NCBI GenBank assembly: GCA_019802505.1
Contig: JAFMOC010000007.1
Location: forward strand, 10,984,001-11,048,000
Direction: 5' to 3'
DNA: 64,000 nt
Source: Corydoras sp. C115
Lineage: Eukaryota > Chordata > Actinopteri > Siluriformes > Callichthyidae
Positions 1 through 11,936 of this stretch are shown here, one piece after another. Made by a program: the position numbers and the translations under genes. The notes beneath the pieces were generated by a model that was not told where the DNA came from, ran no database searches, and saw only the letters and a program-made list of their open reading frames with translations. Positions within the stretch are counted from its first letter, which is position 1. Each line of letters begins with the position of its first letter.

Positions 1-138
1 TTAACTTGATCCATGTTTTTGGACTGTGGGAGGAAACTGGATAACCCGGAGGAAACCCACGCGGACACAGGGAGAGCATGGAAACTCCACCCAGATGGGG
101 ATTCGAACGTGCTAACCACTATACCACCGTGCCGCCCG
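1..138 (-). mobile_element. SINE-A head fragment
   Basis: Reverse-complement head of the tRNA-derived SINE, cut by the window edge. It carries the conserved CCAAAAACATGG, tTTCCTCC and GTGGAGTTTCCATG blocks, and the A-box side ends at 138. It sits just downstream of the TRIM stop codon. Confidence 0.75.
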
Positions 139-172
139 GACTAAACATAGTTTCATTATATATAAAGATGTT

Positions 173-696
173 TCAGAGAATTTTTATAACACTTCCATAA
201 CCCCAGACTCCAAACCCAGCATGAAGTGGCTGACTGAAAGAAGTATGAACCTTGTGAAGTAGAATCATTGTATCAGAGATACTATACAATGACAGTGTTC
301 CTGCCCTGTAGTCTACATACACTCCTATTTTTGAAGACTTGGGCACAGTCAAGCTGCTTTTTTTCCCATTGTGCATGAAAGAGTAACTGGACACAGAGCA
401 GTACATGCTCCAGGATTTGTCATTCCAGCCAAAGCTGCAAACATTGTCATTGCCTTTTCTGCTTACTGCTTTGTAAGTCACAGCTATATCCACTTCCGTT
501 CCACTCCACTCCACCTCCCAGTAGTACCGGTTGCCAACTAGACCTTCTCTGCAAAGCACCTGCTGCCAGTAGTCAAACCTGTCCGGGTGCTCAGGGTAGG
601 GTTTGTTTTCATTGCTCATCTGTACCACTGTGTTACTCTTGGAAAGATGCAGGTTTGGATGTGCTGTCAAAGGATCCAGGGAAATGTGACACAAGT
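173..696 (-). CDS. TRIM16-like exon 5: PRY-SPRY (B30.2) domain
   Basis: The terminal exon opens DLCHISLDPLTAHPNLHLS (PRY part) and runs to VIKIL and a stop at 173-175. Hallmarks are LDPLTAHP, RYYWEVEW, DIAVTYK, GVYVDYRAGTLSLY and PLHAGFGV. Confidence 0.87.
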
Positions 697-3600
697 CTGC
701 GTAAAAAAAGCATTAAAATAGTAGATATTGATGTGGGTTACTTTCATATACAATATAATAGGTTTGTAAAAAAAGTTTAAGGTTGGTTTAAGGTTGGTAA
801 ATCAAAATAAGTGGCATAGAAAAACCTGTCTTTCTGTCCAAATGTTTGCATAAGACTGAATACGCAAGATGTGCAATATGTGTTATATAAAATTTCGAAA
901 CCGTATTTTATCAGTTGATGAGCTTAAGCAGTTGTGAAATGGCATCATCTGTTCATAGTCCTTAAATTGAAGCTGGATCCAAGCTGCAGCTTTAATCAGA
1001 GCACTACTATTACTTAATCTTTTCATAATCGTTTCATAACTACTGATTTGTTTTGTTCTCACTTTGGATAAAAGCGTCTGCTAAATGACTAAATGTAAAT
1101 TTAATCTAAATCACTCCTATTACTTAATATCTAGGACTCTTATGCCACTTTTTAGTACACATGGTATGTCTTATTTTTGTAGAAAATGTATTACTACATT
1201 GTCATTGAAAGTTTGGAGGTTAATGCACTGGCCTTTTGCTCAGATATGGCATAGAGTCTTTTTGCAACTGTAATGCTTTTTTGTGAGTAATATATTTACA
1301 GTTAGTTTAAAAAGTAGTCAAAGATTAATAAGTGGTATGCTTTTTAAGTCCTTTAACATAGATAACAAAGCCAGAGGGCGCTAGAAGCTTTTAGCAAGCA
1401 TTGCATGTTTACTAAATAAAAAATGTATTGGAGTTTATAAATAAACACAAAATATTATGAGTTTTGTTCTTAAACACTGTTAAAAGTTTACTGTCAAAAT
1501 ATTATGCCTTTATTCTTGAAATCATTTTTAAAGGGCTTAGGGATTTAGGGGCAGTTGTGTGCTTGTGGTTAAGAAACTAGCCTTGCCCTGAATGTCCCTG
1601 TTACAATCGCACCAAGTACTACTGCTGAAGTGGCCTTGAGCAAGACATCTAACCCCAATTGCCCTGTGTACAAGGCTGCCCACCACTCCGGAAACATGCT
1701 CACTCCATTGGTGTGTGTATATTGTGTGTTTCACTGCATGGATGAGTTAAATGTGGTGGACAAATTCCTCTGTGAGCAAGCACAGCAGGAAAAAAGATCA
1801 CTTTATCACTTATTTATGTTTATTGAATACTTTGTACTTTGTTTGTACTAAAATGTTAGGAGCTGGACACACAGGGAGCAAAAATACACACAGAGTATCT
1901 ATCTCAGGCCACTTCAAGCTCACTTATTTACTCACTTACACCAGGGGGCAAGTTAAAGTTACAGTGATTTGGAATGTAGGAGAAAACACAGCAATTCCTC
2001 ATGCAGAGAGGCAAAGATCTACCCCAGGTCTCTGAAAATATGCAGCATCAGAGCTACGTTCTGTTCCAACATCTCAATAAATTGGTATCAATGGTAACAC
2101 TGTTGTTCTAGATCCTAAAATAATTATTGGTGTGTGATTAAACTGAAATAAATAACTCACACTGTAAAAACTCGTCCCTTGTTTTCGGCTCCAGGGTTTG
2201 CAGAATCTGAACTTCTCTTACTGTAAGCATATGGCAGTCACAAATATACCATAAAGTAGGAGAAAATAAACATGTACATTTATTAAAAAAAAAAACTAGA
2301 CAAAACTTCAAAATACATTATATTATGTTGTTATTATTATATTAGGGCGGTACGGTGGCTTAGTGGTTTGCGGTTAGCATGTTCGCCTCTCCAGGTTCGA
2401 ATCCAAATCTGGGTAAGTTTCCATGTTCTCCCTATGTCCGCGTGGGTTTCCTCCAGGTTCTCCGGTTTCCTCCCACAGGGTTTGCTCTGGGCTCTCAAGT
2501 TTCCTCGCAGAGTCCAAAAACATGTATTCAAGGTAAAGAAAATGCTCTTAATGGCCCCATATTGTGTGTGAGAGAATGTGTGCCCAGTAATAGATTGGCA
2601 GCCTGTCTTGGGTGTACCTGCCCAGCGCCAAACCATTCTCACCTGGATAGGCATGTGGAACCCCCCACGACCCCAGAAGAGGATTAAGCAAAAGATGAAT
2701 GAATTACTATAATACTTTGTTGGCGGCACGGTGCTAGGGATTCCCGGTTCGAATCCTAATCTGGGTGGAGTTCCCATGTTCTCCCTGTGTCCGCGTGGGT
2801 TTCCTCCGGGTTCTCCGGTTTCCTCCCACAGTCCAAAAACATGGATCAAGGTTAATTGAATTTTCTAAATTCCAATTGAGTGTGTGCCCAGCGATAGATT
2901 GGCGCCCAGTCCTGGGTGTATCTGCCCAGCGCCCGAAACGTTCGCCTCTGGATGGGCATGGGGAACCCCACCATGACCAGATAAAGCGGAAGATAATGGA
3001 TATATGAATGGATAGATTGTACACATACACACATGGAAACTACCACTCCCCCCCCCCCCACGTGTGCACGCGCGACCCTAATACAGGATAAAGCGGAAGA
3101 TGATATATGGATAATACATTGTTAGAATTAACACACCTGCAGATGAGATCTTAGACAATTCCCCCTTGGTCACAACCTCTAACTGCATTTTGAGCTCAGC
3201 GACAGCTTTTTTTGCTTTATCAAATGAGTGTTGCGGGGCCAATGTCATTTTGGACAAGTCTTCATAGCCTGAAGGTGCTGAAAGAGAATGCCAGCTCTGT
3301 AGTCAGAAGAGAAAATTAATTCATATAGTTTGTTAATTAACTATTAACTCCCATATTGTACAATATATAATATATACTGTTTTTTGCACATATGTCAAGA
3401 TTTGGGTTAAGGAACCCATACCTGTAGAAAATGGATGTGATCATCGGAGTGTGACAGCTTTTCTAAATCATTGTGTTTCATCTTTAGAAGTGTAATCTCT
3501 TCTTCCATTCGGTTCAGGTGCCTCTCTGTCTGAGTTAACAGAGCAGTCTCTTGAGCTCTGATCATCTCTTTAACATCAACGTACCTTCTTTCTATAGCCT

Positions 3601-5118
3601 GCATTAATTCTATAAAGATCCTCTCGTTCTCCTCTAACAGACTCTGAGATGAGGTCTGTGAGGGGGAAAAAAAAGTAAGAACGTCTTACATTTGGTTAAG
3701 AAACTGTATTTAAAGTACTCATACTTGCAGTTGGTACTTGAGGCATGAATATTTATTCACTTTTTAATTTTGCTATATAATCCATTTATGTTTTAAGTGG
3801 CAAGACGATTTTTTTTGTAAACTGCTTTTTTCACCACATAATAAATTGTACACAGGGCGGCACGGTGGCTTAGTGGTTTAGCATGTTCGCCTCTCAGCAC
3901 TAGGGATTCCCGGTTCGAATCCCAATCTGGGTGAAGTTTCCATGTTCTCTCCATGTCTGCGTGGGTTTCCTCCAGGTTCTCCGGTTTCCTCCCACAGTCC
4001 AAAAACATGGATCAAGGAAATGAATTCTCCAAATTTCCCCATATAGTGTGTGTCTGTGTGAGTGAGTGTGTGCCCAGCGATAGATTGGCACCCTGTCCTG
4101 GGTGTATCTGCCCAGAGCCCAAAATGTTCCCCCCTCAATGCGTCTGCTCTGAGAAGAATTGGCAACATGTCAAGAGTGTTTTAATCTTTTGGAACTGTGT
4201 TAAGCTCCAGCAGCCCCTACAACCCGAATCATAACAAGCATATTAAATAAGAATGAATGAATTCATTAGTACTTGAGTAATTTAATGAATTACTTTTATC
4301 ACTTGAAAAGTGACTGCATTGCTTGGATGTTAGGTTGAATTTCTAATTCACATGACACAGAACATTAATACAAACGTACAGAAACCCCACCTTCATGGAT
4401 TCTGATGCATTTCTTAGATCCTGCCACTTCTTTACCTTCTCATCAATCTTCTGTTGAGAGGCCATCAATTTAGTGCCAAGTTCTTTCTTTAGAAGAGTAG
4501 ACATATTCCACACATCAACTCAAGTACATTAAAGTCTAACTGTGATAATATAAATCCTTTATATGCTATATATTACATAATTATTTAAGTACTATAAACC
4601 ATCAACAGATAAATGACTTACAAAATGTTCTGAATAAACATTCTGGTTATACTTAATGAAAGACAGTACATGTTTATGTTAATACTCACCTGCTTTTCTG
4701 TTCTCTCAGCTGCAGCTGAGACAATGTCATGTTTTTTGTGCTCCTCCATGATGCACAGAACACAGACACACATCTGATCTGACCGGCAGAAAACCTCTAG
4801 AAGTTTGTCATGTTCAGCACAGATCTTTTCTCTCAGCTGTCCAGTGGCTGTCACCAGTTTATGCTTCATCAGCGCTGGGTATTCATAGTGAGTTTGCAGA
4901 TGAGTATCACAAAACGAAGTGAGGCAAGTAAGACAGGACTTCACAGCCTTCGTCTTCTTTGACAGGCAGAAATCACACAGCACATTTTGCTGACCGACCT
5001 GGCTGTTGGATCGGCTGTATCTTCCATTTGAATCATTCCTCTGGGATTTTCCCCGTGTGCCATTTTGGCTCACACTACTGCGCCGAGACATTTTCCAGCT
5101 CAGCCAAGAGTCGCACAC
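173..5118 (-). CDS. TRIM16-like RING-less tripartite-motif protein (5 coding exons)
   Basis: Coding exons in transcript order are 4690-5118, 4391-4486, 3422-3655, 3137-3296 and 173-696. All have AG/GT borders and matching phases, giving about 480 residues. The N-terminus has a Ser/Arg-rich leader, B-box 1 (Cys48, Cys51, Cys62, Cys65, Cys70, His73) and B-box 2 (Cys100, His103, Cys111, Cys119, Cys122, His127). A predicted coiled coil follows in exons 2-4, and a PRY-SPRY (B30.2) domain fills the last exon. There is no RING upstream of the B-boxes, as in TRIM16. The SPRY part (PYPEHPDRFDYWQQVL, RYYWEVEWSG) follows the TRIM16 pattern closely. Family members act in ubiquitin and innate-immune signalling by self-association; a specific role here is not shown by the sequence. 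Two in-frame ATGs (5118 and 5091) are possible starts. SINE copies sit in the intron before the SPRY exon. Large fish TRIM families make one-to-one orthology uncertain. Confidence 0.85.
1019..1111 (+). mobile_element. SINE-B tail, 5'-truncated, with target-site duplication
   Basis: Contains the common teleost SINE/LINE 3' end CTTTGGATAAAAGCGTCTGC. It is flanked by a 17-bp direct repeat, CACTACTATTACTTAAT (1002-1018) and CACTCCTATTACTTAAT (1112-1128), with one mismatch. It lies in the last intron of the TRIM gene. Confidence 0.65.
1537..1800 (+). mobile_element. degenerate SINE-like repeat
   Basis: Resembles the widespread fish repeat block with CCTTGAGCAAG, CTAACCCCAATTGC, CTGCCCACCACTCC and ATGGATGAGTTAAATG. 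It is diverged, and its borders are approximate. Confidence 0.45.
2345..2705 (+). mobile_element. SINE-A copy (near full length)
   Basis: Head GGCGGTACGGTGGCTTAGTGG with B box GGTTCGAATCC, then the standard body and a tail of GATGAATGAATT. An extra ~25 bp lies in the middle (around 2480-2510). It sits in the TRIM last intron. Confidence 0.8.
2722..3003 (+). mobile_element. SINE-A copy, A-box region deleted
   Basis: Starts GGCGGCACGGTG, then jumps to CTAGGGATTCCCGGTTCGAATCC, so about 30 bp containing the A box are missing. The body and tail are present. It follows the previous copy almost directly. Confidence 0.75.
3058..3112 (+). mobile_element. SINE-A tail fragment
   Basis: Only the last part (CGACCCTAATACAGGATAAAGCGG and on) is seen, next to a C-rich run at 3049-3059. 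Confidence 0.5.
3137..3296 (-). CDS. TRIM16-like exon 4: linker to SPRY
   Basis: Begins SWHSLSAPSGYEDLSK directly after FLQ and ends in phase 1 at the donor GTGTG. Joining to the SPRY exon restores an Asp codon. Confidence 0.7.
3422..3655 (-). CDS. TRIM16-like exon 3: coiled coil
   Basis: A 234-nt, 78-codon exon rich in Glu, Lys and Leu heptads and ending with HIHFLQ before the donor GTATGG. The 234-nt length is the classic TRIM coiled-coil exon. Confidence 0.8.
3855..4136 (+). mobile_element. SINE-A copy, 3' end missing
   Basis: A full head with both box motifs and a body that ends abruptly after CCCAAAATGTTCCCCCCTC; the (ATGA)n tail is absent. It lies in the TRIM intron between exons 2 and 3. 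Confidence 0.75.
4391..4486 (-). CDS. TRIM16-like exon 2: coiled-coil start
   Basis: A 96-nt, 32-codon phase-0 exon beginning KELGTKLMASQQKIDEK. The 96-nt size is the usual one for this TRIM exon. Acceptor AAAG, donor GTGGGG. Confidence 0.75.
4690..5118 (-). CDS. TRIM16-like exon 1: B-box 1 and B-box 2
   Basis: Encodes residues 1-143 with both zinc-binding B-boxes. It ends at CAG followed by the donor GTGAGT. The start is ATG at 5118, or ATG at 5091 nine codons later. Confidence 0.83.
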
Positions 5119-5939
5119 GCTTAAGATGTGTGTGCTGCCTAGTTTCAGTGAAACTGTTGTGTCACTGGCTTTATGCAGGAGAATGTGAACAATGAAGCCA
5201 GCCAGGGCTAAACCAGTACGCCTTGTTGAAGTTTAAACCTGTAAAGGTGTGGCAGGTGATGAAATGCCTAAATTCATAAGCATTTGGCAAAGACACATCA
5301 TAGTTGTAAATCTTTTTACTATGTAGTCCATGTAGCACTGGGGCTTTGCTTATTTAATGTTATAAGGGCAGTCACAAATTAGGTTTTTTTTATACAAATG
5401 ATAGTATTCAGAAAATCAAGCCGACTTTATAATTTCTAATCATACCAGTGCTATACAAACAATAATAACCACTAAAAGTAATATACATGCAAACTGATTT
5501 CCTAGATAAAATGTATTCTATATTTAAACAATATTCATCAAATGTCCATTTGTGTGTTGGGAATTCAAATAAAATAATAGAGAACACAGTTAAGTAAGCA
5601 AATCAGTTCTGAAATAAGTATTACAACATTTTCATGGTTAAAATTATGGGTTGACCATTATTTTTATATCTAAAACAGGTTAAACTACATTGCCACATAC
5701 ATTTGGTTATAATTGCATCACTTTCTTCAAGACTTGAATTCTGCTGCTGAATTCTAATCAGCACCATCTTCTGGTATACACCTGAAATAGCTCAGTAAAA
5801 ATGTAGATGTATGTTTAAAATAGTTAGAATGTGGTAATTATATAGTAAAATAATATGATGTGTCGCTTGTGGAGAAACTGGTTTTATCACATTTTACAAT
5901 CTATACATTCATTCCCGTTGCAATCCACCTGATGAAGTT

Positions 5940-6245
5940 TAAAGAAGTCTGGTAGAAGTGGGTCAGACACACCAGTGCTGCCAGACCTCTCAAACATGTT
6001 CACTCTGACATCACCTCCAGCATGTACAGTACATGTAAATTTAGAAATACTAAATTGTTTTCAGATAGTGTTACAGGACACAGCCAATAAAGTAGAGGGC
6101 ATTCTGATAGGTGAACTATTCGAATTCGGCACTGCTGTCTGATTCATTTATACCACCAGCACCTCACAAGTCACTGCAGTGTTGATCATCCGCCACCACC
6201 CAAGTAAAACCTACACTGTTGGGGTCCTAATTAATAAACAGACTA
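5940..6245. mobile_element. MITE-M-like degenerate copy
   Basis: Carries family words such as GGGTCAGACACACCAGTG, GGACACAGCCAATAAAGTAG and GTTGGGGTCCTAATTAATA in the family order. It is heavily diverged and the borders are approximate. Confidence 0.4.
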
Positions 6246-6347
6246 GAAGAGAGACAAGATATAAGAAAACGTGAGCTACAGTTCATAATTATATAACCAA
6301 AGTGCCTCAATTTTAAGAGAAAATTATTGAGGAGTGTAAAAACAAGG

Positions 6348-6703
6348 TAGCTTATTTATTCATTCATTATCTCCCGCTTTATCCTCTATTAGGGTCACAG
6401 TGGGGTTCCCCATGCCCATCCAGGGGAGAACGTCTCGGGCGCTGGGCAGATAGACCCAGGACAGGGCGCCAATCCATCGCTGGGCACACACTCACTCACA
6501 CAGACACACCCTATATGGGGCAAATTTGAGAATTCAATTGACTTGATCCATGTTTTTGGACTGTGGGAGGAAACCGGAGAACCCGGAGGAAAGCCATGCA
6601 GACACGGGGAGAACATGGAAACTCCACCCAGATGGGGATTCGAACCGGGAATCCCTAGCGCTGAGAGGCGAACGTGCTAACCACTAAGCACTTTAGCTTA
6701 TTT
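6348..6703 (-). mobile_element. SINE-A copy with perfect 11-bp target-site duplication
   Basis: Reverse-orientation, nearly full-length copy. TAGCTTATTTA occurs at 6348-6358 and again at 6693-6703. The (ATGA)n tail is on the left and the tRNA-like head on the right. Confidence 0.85.
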
Positions 6704-7289
6704 AGTTACACTTAACGAATGAATCTATATAAATGAGAGCATCACCTGCTGTTTTTCTTGGCCAACCTAATATTTAGTAGGCCAATATGTTGTTTACAAA
6801 TTGTTATAGTGGCTACAGAGTTTGTTTAAGGTGTCCAATTGATCCCCCCCCCCCCCCCAATACCAAACTGCAACCAAGAGTGAAACAGAGGGGCATCTAA
6901 TGTACACCAGGAAACTCCTGGGTAACAAAACACAGCTGTAATAAGCGACAAAACTTTTACTCATTTCCAAGTTGATTCCAGTATACATACTTTAAGGCAT
7001 CAGTTCCTGAAATACTTCTCTTTTTCTTGATTTAAATTGTAAAGACAGTAGGATAGTAGTGGTGTTTGTGTTGGACTGGTATGAGTGAAATCAACAAAGG
7101 ATTAAAGGTTAACCAACAACCTGCAGCAACAAATAAGCTACTGTATTTAATAATAAGTCCTCAAGGTAAAGCAATAAGATTGATACCTCTAACAGAGTTA
7201 CAACTTAAGTGAATAGCGTATAAAAACATATAGTTATGTCCAAGCCAATAAAATCAGCATTACCTACATCACATATACAAATTTAGTTT

Positions 7290-7395
7290 ACATAGTAGTG
7301 CTGGGAAACAGCCAGCACCCAATTAATACCTGCTCTGTGGGGTCCTGATCACATGGAAACAGATTACTACTATCTGTAACATCTATATGGTTACT
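7290..7395. mobile_element. MITE-M fragment
   Basis: Contains TAATACCTGCTCTGTGGGGT, a word shared with the MITE at 22226-22706 and the one at 26745-27085. The rest is diverged. Confidence 0.4.
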
Positions 7396-8303
7396 TACCA
7401 GTTGTTTCACCACTGAGGTATGTATTAGAGCAAATGTCACAAAGTAGTGTAAAGAGAAGATGGTTACCCCAGAGGATTTTCCAGGAACATATGCAACTTC
7501 ATTCTTGATTTGCTATCATTCAGACCAGCTGTCTTCTTTAGCAAGAAAATAACACACTACATTATATAATCGCCCAAGCTACTGTACTGTGGATGTATAA
7601 CTTGGTTAAAGCTTCATATTTTATACCTCATGAAACCAAATGAACACATCTATAGTTAAATATACTTAAATAGCAATCATTTTCCTCAACCACAACAATA
7701 TTAAAGTCTTCATTCAGAATCTAAAACACTCATATTATGAAGTTATATATGGAATACCAAATTTAATAGGAAACTTTTATTACCATGATTTACCAATCAA
7801 ATTATATTGATCTTGGATATTGACATTATTTGACTAAATTAACATGTCTTTCATTTGATAAAGCAGAGGAAAACATGTAAACCCAAATTATTAAGATCGA
7901 TAATTTTGTAGCATTCTAACACATATGGGTGGTGCGTTTGCTGCAGAACACGTTTTAAGAGATTAAGAACGTCTGAAAAATTCTGTACATGGCAGAAACT
8001 CAATTGGAATGGTGTGGCCTCAAGCAATACTGCATGAAACACCGGGAACTCTAAACGCAAACAAACTATGTATTAATAAATAAAGATCTCTTACCACATT
8101 CTCTTAGGTTCTGTCAAATAACTTCAGGCTAAGGTGAAGTAAAACACCAGTCTAATAAACCAAACTAATTTTTTTTTTTTTTTTTTTTTTAGAAATCATG
8201 GACTTCAATACCTAAAGGTGCCAAATATCATTACATGAAAAATCATGTTCCTTAGAATCTAATGCAAATGTAAAGAAGATATATTTTTAAGCATCCAAAA
8301 ACC

Positions 8304-8528
8304 TGTACCTGGTGGGCATGGCAGCTCAGTGGTCAGGGCATTGGGCTATCAATATGAAGGTTGGGGGTTCAAATCACAGGTACACTGAAGTTACCAGTGT
8401 GGGTCCTTGAGCAAGGCCCTTAACCCTCATTGCTCCAGGGATGTTGTGGTTAACCCTGTGTTCACCTTGTAAGTCGCTTTGGATAAAAGTGTCTGCTACA
8501 TTACCAAATGTAATGTAAATGTACCTGG
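8304..8528 (+). mobile_element. SINE-B copy (tRNA-derived) with 9-bp target-site duplication
   Basis: A-box-like TGGCAGCTCAGTGG, B-box-like GGTTGGGGGTTCAAATC, the block CTTGAGCAAGGCCCTTAACC, and the tail GTCGCTTTGGATAAAAGTG. TGTACCTGG flanks it at 8304-8312 and 8520-8528. A second copy lies at 58554-58737 on the other strand. Confidence 0.75.
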
Positions 8529-10718
8529 ACAAGTAAATATACTTAGTCATTATAAATAGGGCTACAGTTCAATCACACAATTCCCCAGCCTATTTAATAG
8601 GAAAGAAACTTGTAATCTCTAAACTGGTAGTTTAAAAGTAATGTTGATTTCATATTCATACTATTTAACTTTTAAGACAAATTTAACTTTTTACTGGGTG
8701 ATCCAAATGGTCTTAAATTATTGTTCAAATTAAGTCTTGCTGTTTAAGCAGTACTTCTCTTTATTTAAGACTACAGCAGTTGTTATATTCCTGCTGCTTG
8801 AAAATGTGGTAGTAGAAATGCCTGCCAAAGAACAGCCCTTTACAGAGTCCATTAAAATGTAAACATTAAATCAACCAACTCAATCAGTATTTTTGGTTAA
8901 AACTTAGCAAACACCTAGTTCACCATGTGTTTTATATGAAAAAAAAAATCATAAAAACAATAATCAAAAGACACAACCAAGGTTTAAAGTTAAAGTGCAG
9001 TTGAAAACAGTCAGCAAATTACATGTAGTCAACAACCTTTATTTATCCATGTGTGCACCACTCAAAGATGGAAAAGGGCATGGAAAAAGATCTGACCACA
9101 AGAGGGCAAAAGCTGGACAAGTGGCATATCTTTTCAAACCTATTTTTTCCTACAGAGGCCAGCTGACAGGGAAATTAAAAAGACAGCAGTAACAGCATTA
9201 ACATTCATATACAGAAAAGCAAAAACAAATAACCCAAGATCAACATAAAATATGATGGTTAGTATGTAAAGAACAAAGGGAGGAGCTGTTTTTTTTCTAT
9301 TTAAGCTCAAACATACATTACTACATAGCATGCAATAAGGCACCTATCTAACAATGAATAAGCCTATGCTAGGAATTGAAGCACAATTACTCAAGTGAAA
9401 ACAAAAAGGGGAAATATGTTCAATTCTGTAAAAACAGTATTCTTCTCTTTATCCTTTCAGGTAACCAGGTCATATTAAAAAAATACATCAGTATGTAAAA
9501 GACTCCCCCCACCCCGGTACACAGAATCTTAGTAGAAAGCATTTCATGTAATTCTGAAAACCTGAACCGAGAGCAAGTGATGCTTTATTTGTCTTATACA
9601 CAATCTATTAATCTGTTCTGATAATTTGATGAACATATCCAGTAATACAAGTATACTACAGACTATATATATATTTATATCTATATAGAGAGATACTTGA
9701 GCTAGTTCTATAGAGATGGCAAAGGTCAAGCTGGTAAGTAAAATGTACCCAACATTACCCATTAGTAACAAGCCATTAAGTACCAAAGAGATGTATGAAC
9801 CAAATTGTAGGAGGACTCAATTATGAGAGTGAACAAGTAATCATTGAATAAATCAGGTACTCTCAGTCAGAGTTAATAAACTCTGAGTAAGGACTTATTT
9901 TTCACTTGCAACAATGCTGCATGTTTGCTGTTTATTTTAGAACAATTGAAAATGCAGCATATTAAAGGTTGACCACAAGCATTATGGTGCAATCAAGCTT
10001 TAAATTTACATCTGCTGTTATAAACTGCTGTACAGACCATCACAATCCAAACGAATTAAGTTTAAATGGATTTAATGCAAACTTTCACCTTCCCCAATAG
10101 CTTGTCCGAAAACCATTGTTCTGTCTTAAAATAAAGTGGTTTAAGACAGACCAGATTACACACCTTGGAAACTTAATATGTAAAAAGAACTGCATACTCA
10201 ACTATACACATGTATATTAAAAAAAATAGTAAACACTTATTTACAAATGATTCCAAGTTTCGGCGCCACATCATAAAGACAGAATGGGTCAATATATATG
10301 GATCAAAGGTGTCACCAAAATCTTCAATTTGATTTCTATCATGATATTTTTATTTTTGCCTAAAGCTCAAAAATGGTCTGGTCTTATTCTTGCCAACAAA
10401 CTGGCCGAGAGTAACTGGATATCAAGCCTGCAGTTGCTACAAGTTCGGTCTACATTCTCATACAGGAGTCAAGTGAGCTCTGGCTGCCCATTAACCAGCA
10501 TCAGCTCAAGGTCCATTTAATGAAATTCTTTGCCATTTTAGTAAAGCTTAACATTTCTAGTTTCAAAATAGCTTGTTCCATCTGAGGGTAAAGGTTTTTT
10601 GTCCTTATTATTTAATTGTAAATATCTGGAGGTTGATACCCATGTAAAGCTGTTTAAAGTTGGACTGAAACTAAGTTGGAGCAAGTTTTAAAATTCTTGA
10701 ACCCCAGGGCTGGTAATC

Positions 10719-11566
10719 TCACTGATCATGAAGGTTATGAATCCTATGATGCCGGGAGAGAGAGGATGAATGGTTGAATCCCTTTCCACACTGGGAGCAC
10801 CGGTAAGGTTTCTCACTCTGCAGAATTCTTTGTTTCAAAATGGTGGTAGGTGGAAAACCCTTGCCAGTGGGAATAGCGCTGTATGTGGCTGTCTTCTCCT
10901 CCAAATGGACACGCTGATGCCTGGCAAGAGACGAGGAATGATTGAATCTCTTTCCGCAGTGAGCACAGGTGTACGTTTTTCCATCCGAATGAGTTCTCTG
11001 ATGTCTTGAGAGCGATGAGGAGTGATTGAAGCTCTTCTCACAGTGGTTGCAGCTGTATGGCTTTTCACCCATGTGCACCTCCCGCTTCATGGGAGTAGCA
11101 AAGGGGAATTCCTTGTCGGCCTGGCCGTAAAGCTTTGCCTCAAGATGGACTTTGTGGTGTCGTGACAGGGATGAGGAATGATTGAAACCCTTGTCACACT
11201 GAGAGCAACGGTAGGGTTTGCCACCTTGGTGAACCAGCTGGTGTTTCTTCAGATGGCGTTTCCTGACAAAGCTCTTCCTGCATTGGTTACACTTGTAGGG
11301 TTTCTCACCAGAGTGGATTCGCTGATGTTCTCTTAAAGTGGCTGCTGCAGCAAAACACTTGCCACACTGGGCACATCTGTGTGGTTTGTCACCAGTGTGT
11401 GTCTTCTGATGCTGTTTCAGGTTGGAAGCTGTCGCAAAGCATTTGCCACATTGGGGACACGCAAATGGCTTTTCGCGAGCATGCAGCTCCTGGTGTTTCT
11501 TTAAATGGCGCCGACGGACAAAGCTCTTTCGACACTGGGTACATTTGTTAAAATGGCAAAAAAATT
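10719..11566 (-). CDS. C2H2 zinc-finger protein, finger array (5' end unresolved)
   Basis: One open stretch, bounded upstream by an in-frame TAA near 11567, encodes eight C2H2 fingers. In order they contain CTQCRKSFVRRRHLKKHQ, CPQCGKCFATASNLKQHQ, CAQCGKCFAAAATLREHQ, CNQCRKSFVRKRHLKKHQ, CSQCDKGFNHSSSLSRHH, CNHCEKSFNHSSSLSRHQ, CAHCGKRFNHSSSLARHQ and CSQCGKGFNHSSSLSRHH. Fingers 2-4 are joined by GEKP/GDKP-type linkers; the later linkers are longer. The only in-frame ATG is at 11090, between fingers 5 and 6, so a 5' exon must supply the start or the gene has lost it. The frame ends IHNLHDQ and a stop. C2H2 arrays of this kind bind DNA in the nucleus. I cannot name an ortholog. The sequence just upstream of finger 1 turns into a LINE-like repeat. 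Confidence 0.75.
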
Positions 11567-11936
11567 ATTTAAACAGCACGGAGCCCCGAACAGTACATTA
11601 TTAATCAAAATAACCTATCCCTCACCAACACTGAACCTACCCCTTACCAACACAACTGTTGATAAACACTGTATAGTACAAGTACTGTGCACTCTGTCTG
11701 CACCTTATTCCCAATGTGCACATTCGGATATGGCAACACTGCACCATTATATTATCTAATGTCTGTTGTATTCATCATATTGTTCTAGCTTAATGTTGCA
11801 CAGTTGTCACTGTACTTTGTCATCTGTTTTGTACTGTGTTCCACGTTCACCACAGTACTGGAGCAACAGAATTCCATTCCACTATGTATACTTGTACTCA
11901 GAAGGAACGACAATGAAAACCTCTTGACTTGACGTG
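11549..11936 (+). mobile_element. 5'-truncated non-LTR retroelement 3' end
   Basis: The block TTGCACAGTTGTCACTGTAC, then TTCCATTCCACTATGTATAC and GACAATGAAAACCTCTTGAC, is the characteristic 3' tail of common fish non-LTR elements (usually ...gacaataaa..cttgacttg). The left border is approximate. It adjoins the first zinc finger. Confidence 0.55.

Larger units (their letters stand above)
5119..10718. other. intergenic, no gene seen
   Basis: AT-rich DNA between the TRIM promoter side and the zinc-finger gene 3' side. It holds the repeats listed separately, a C run at 6845-6858 and a T run near 8169-8190. The part nearest 10719 is probably the zinc-finger 3' UTR, but I see no clear end. The longest open frames are short and have no family features. 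Confidence 0.5.

Noticed and set aside
7851..8060. 69-codon minus-strand open frame
   Set aside because: No recognisable domain, no splice context, and composition like the surrounding AT-rich DNA.
8316..8365. tRNA-like A and B boxes
   Set aside because: They belong to the SINE-B head; there is no cloverleaf with an intact acceptor stem, so no tRNA gene is called. The same holds for all SINE-A heads.
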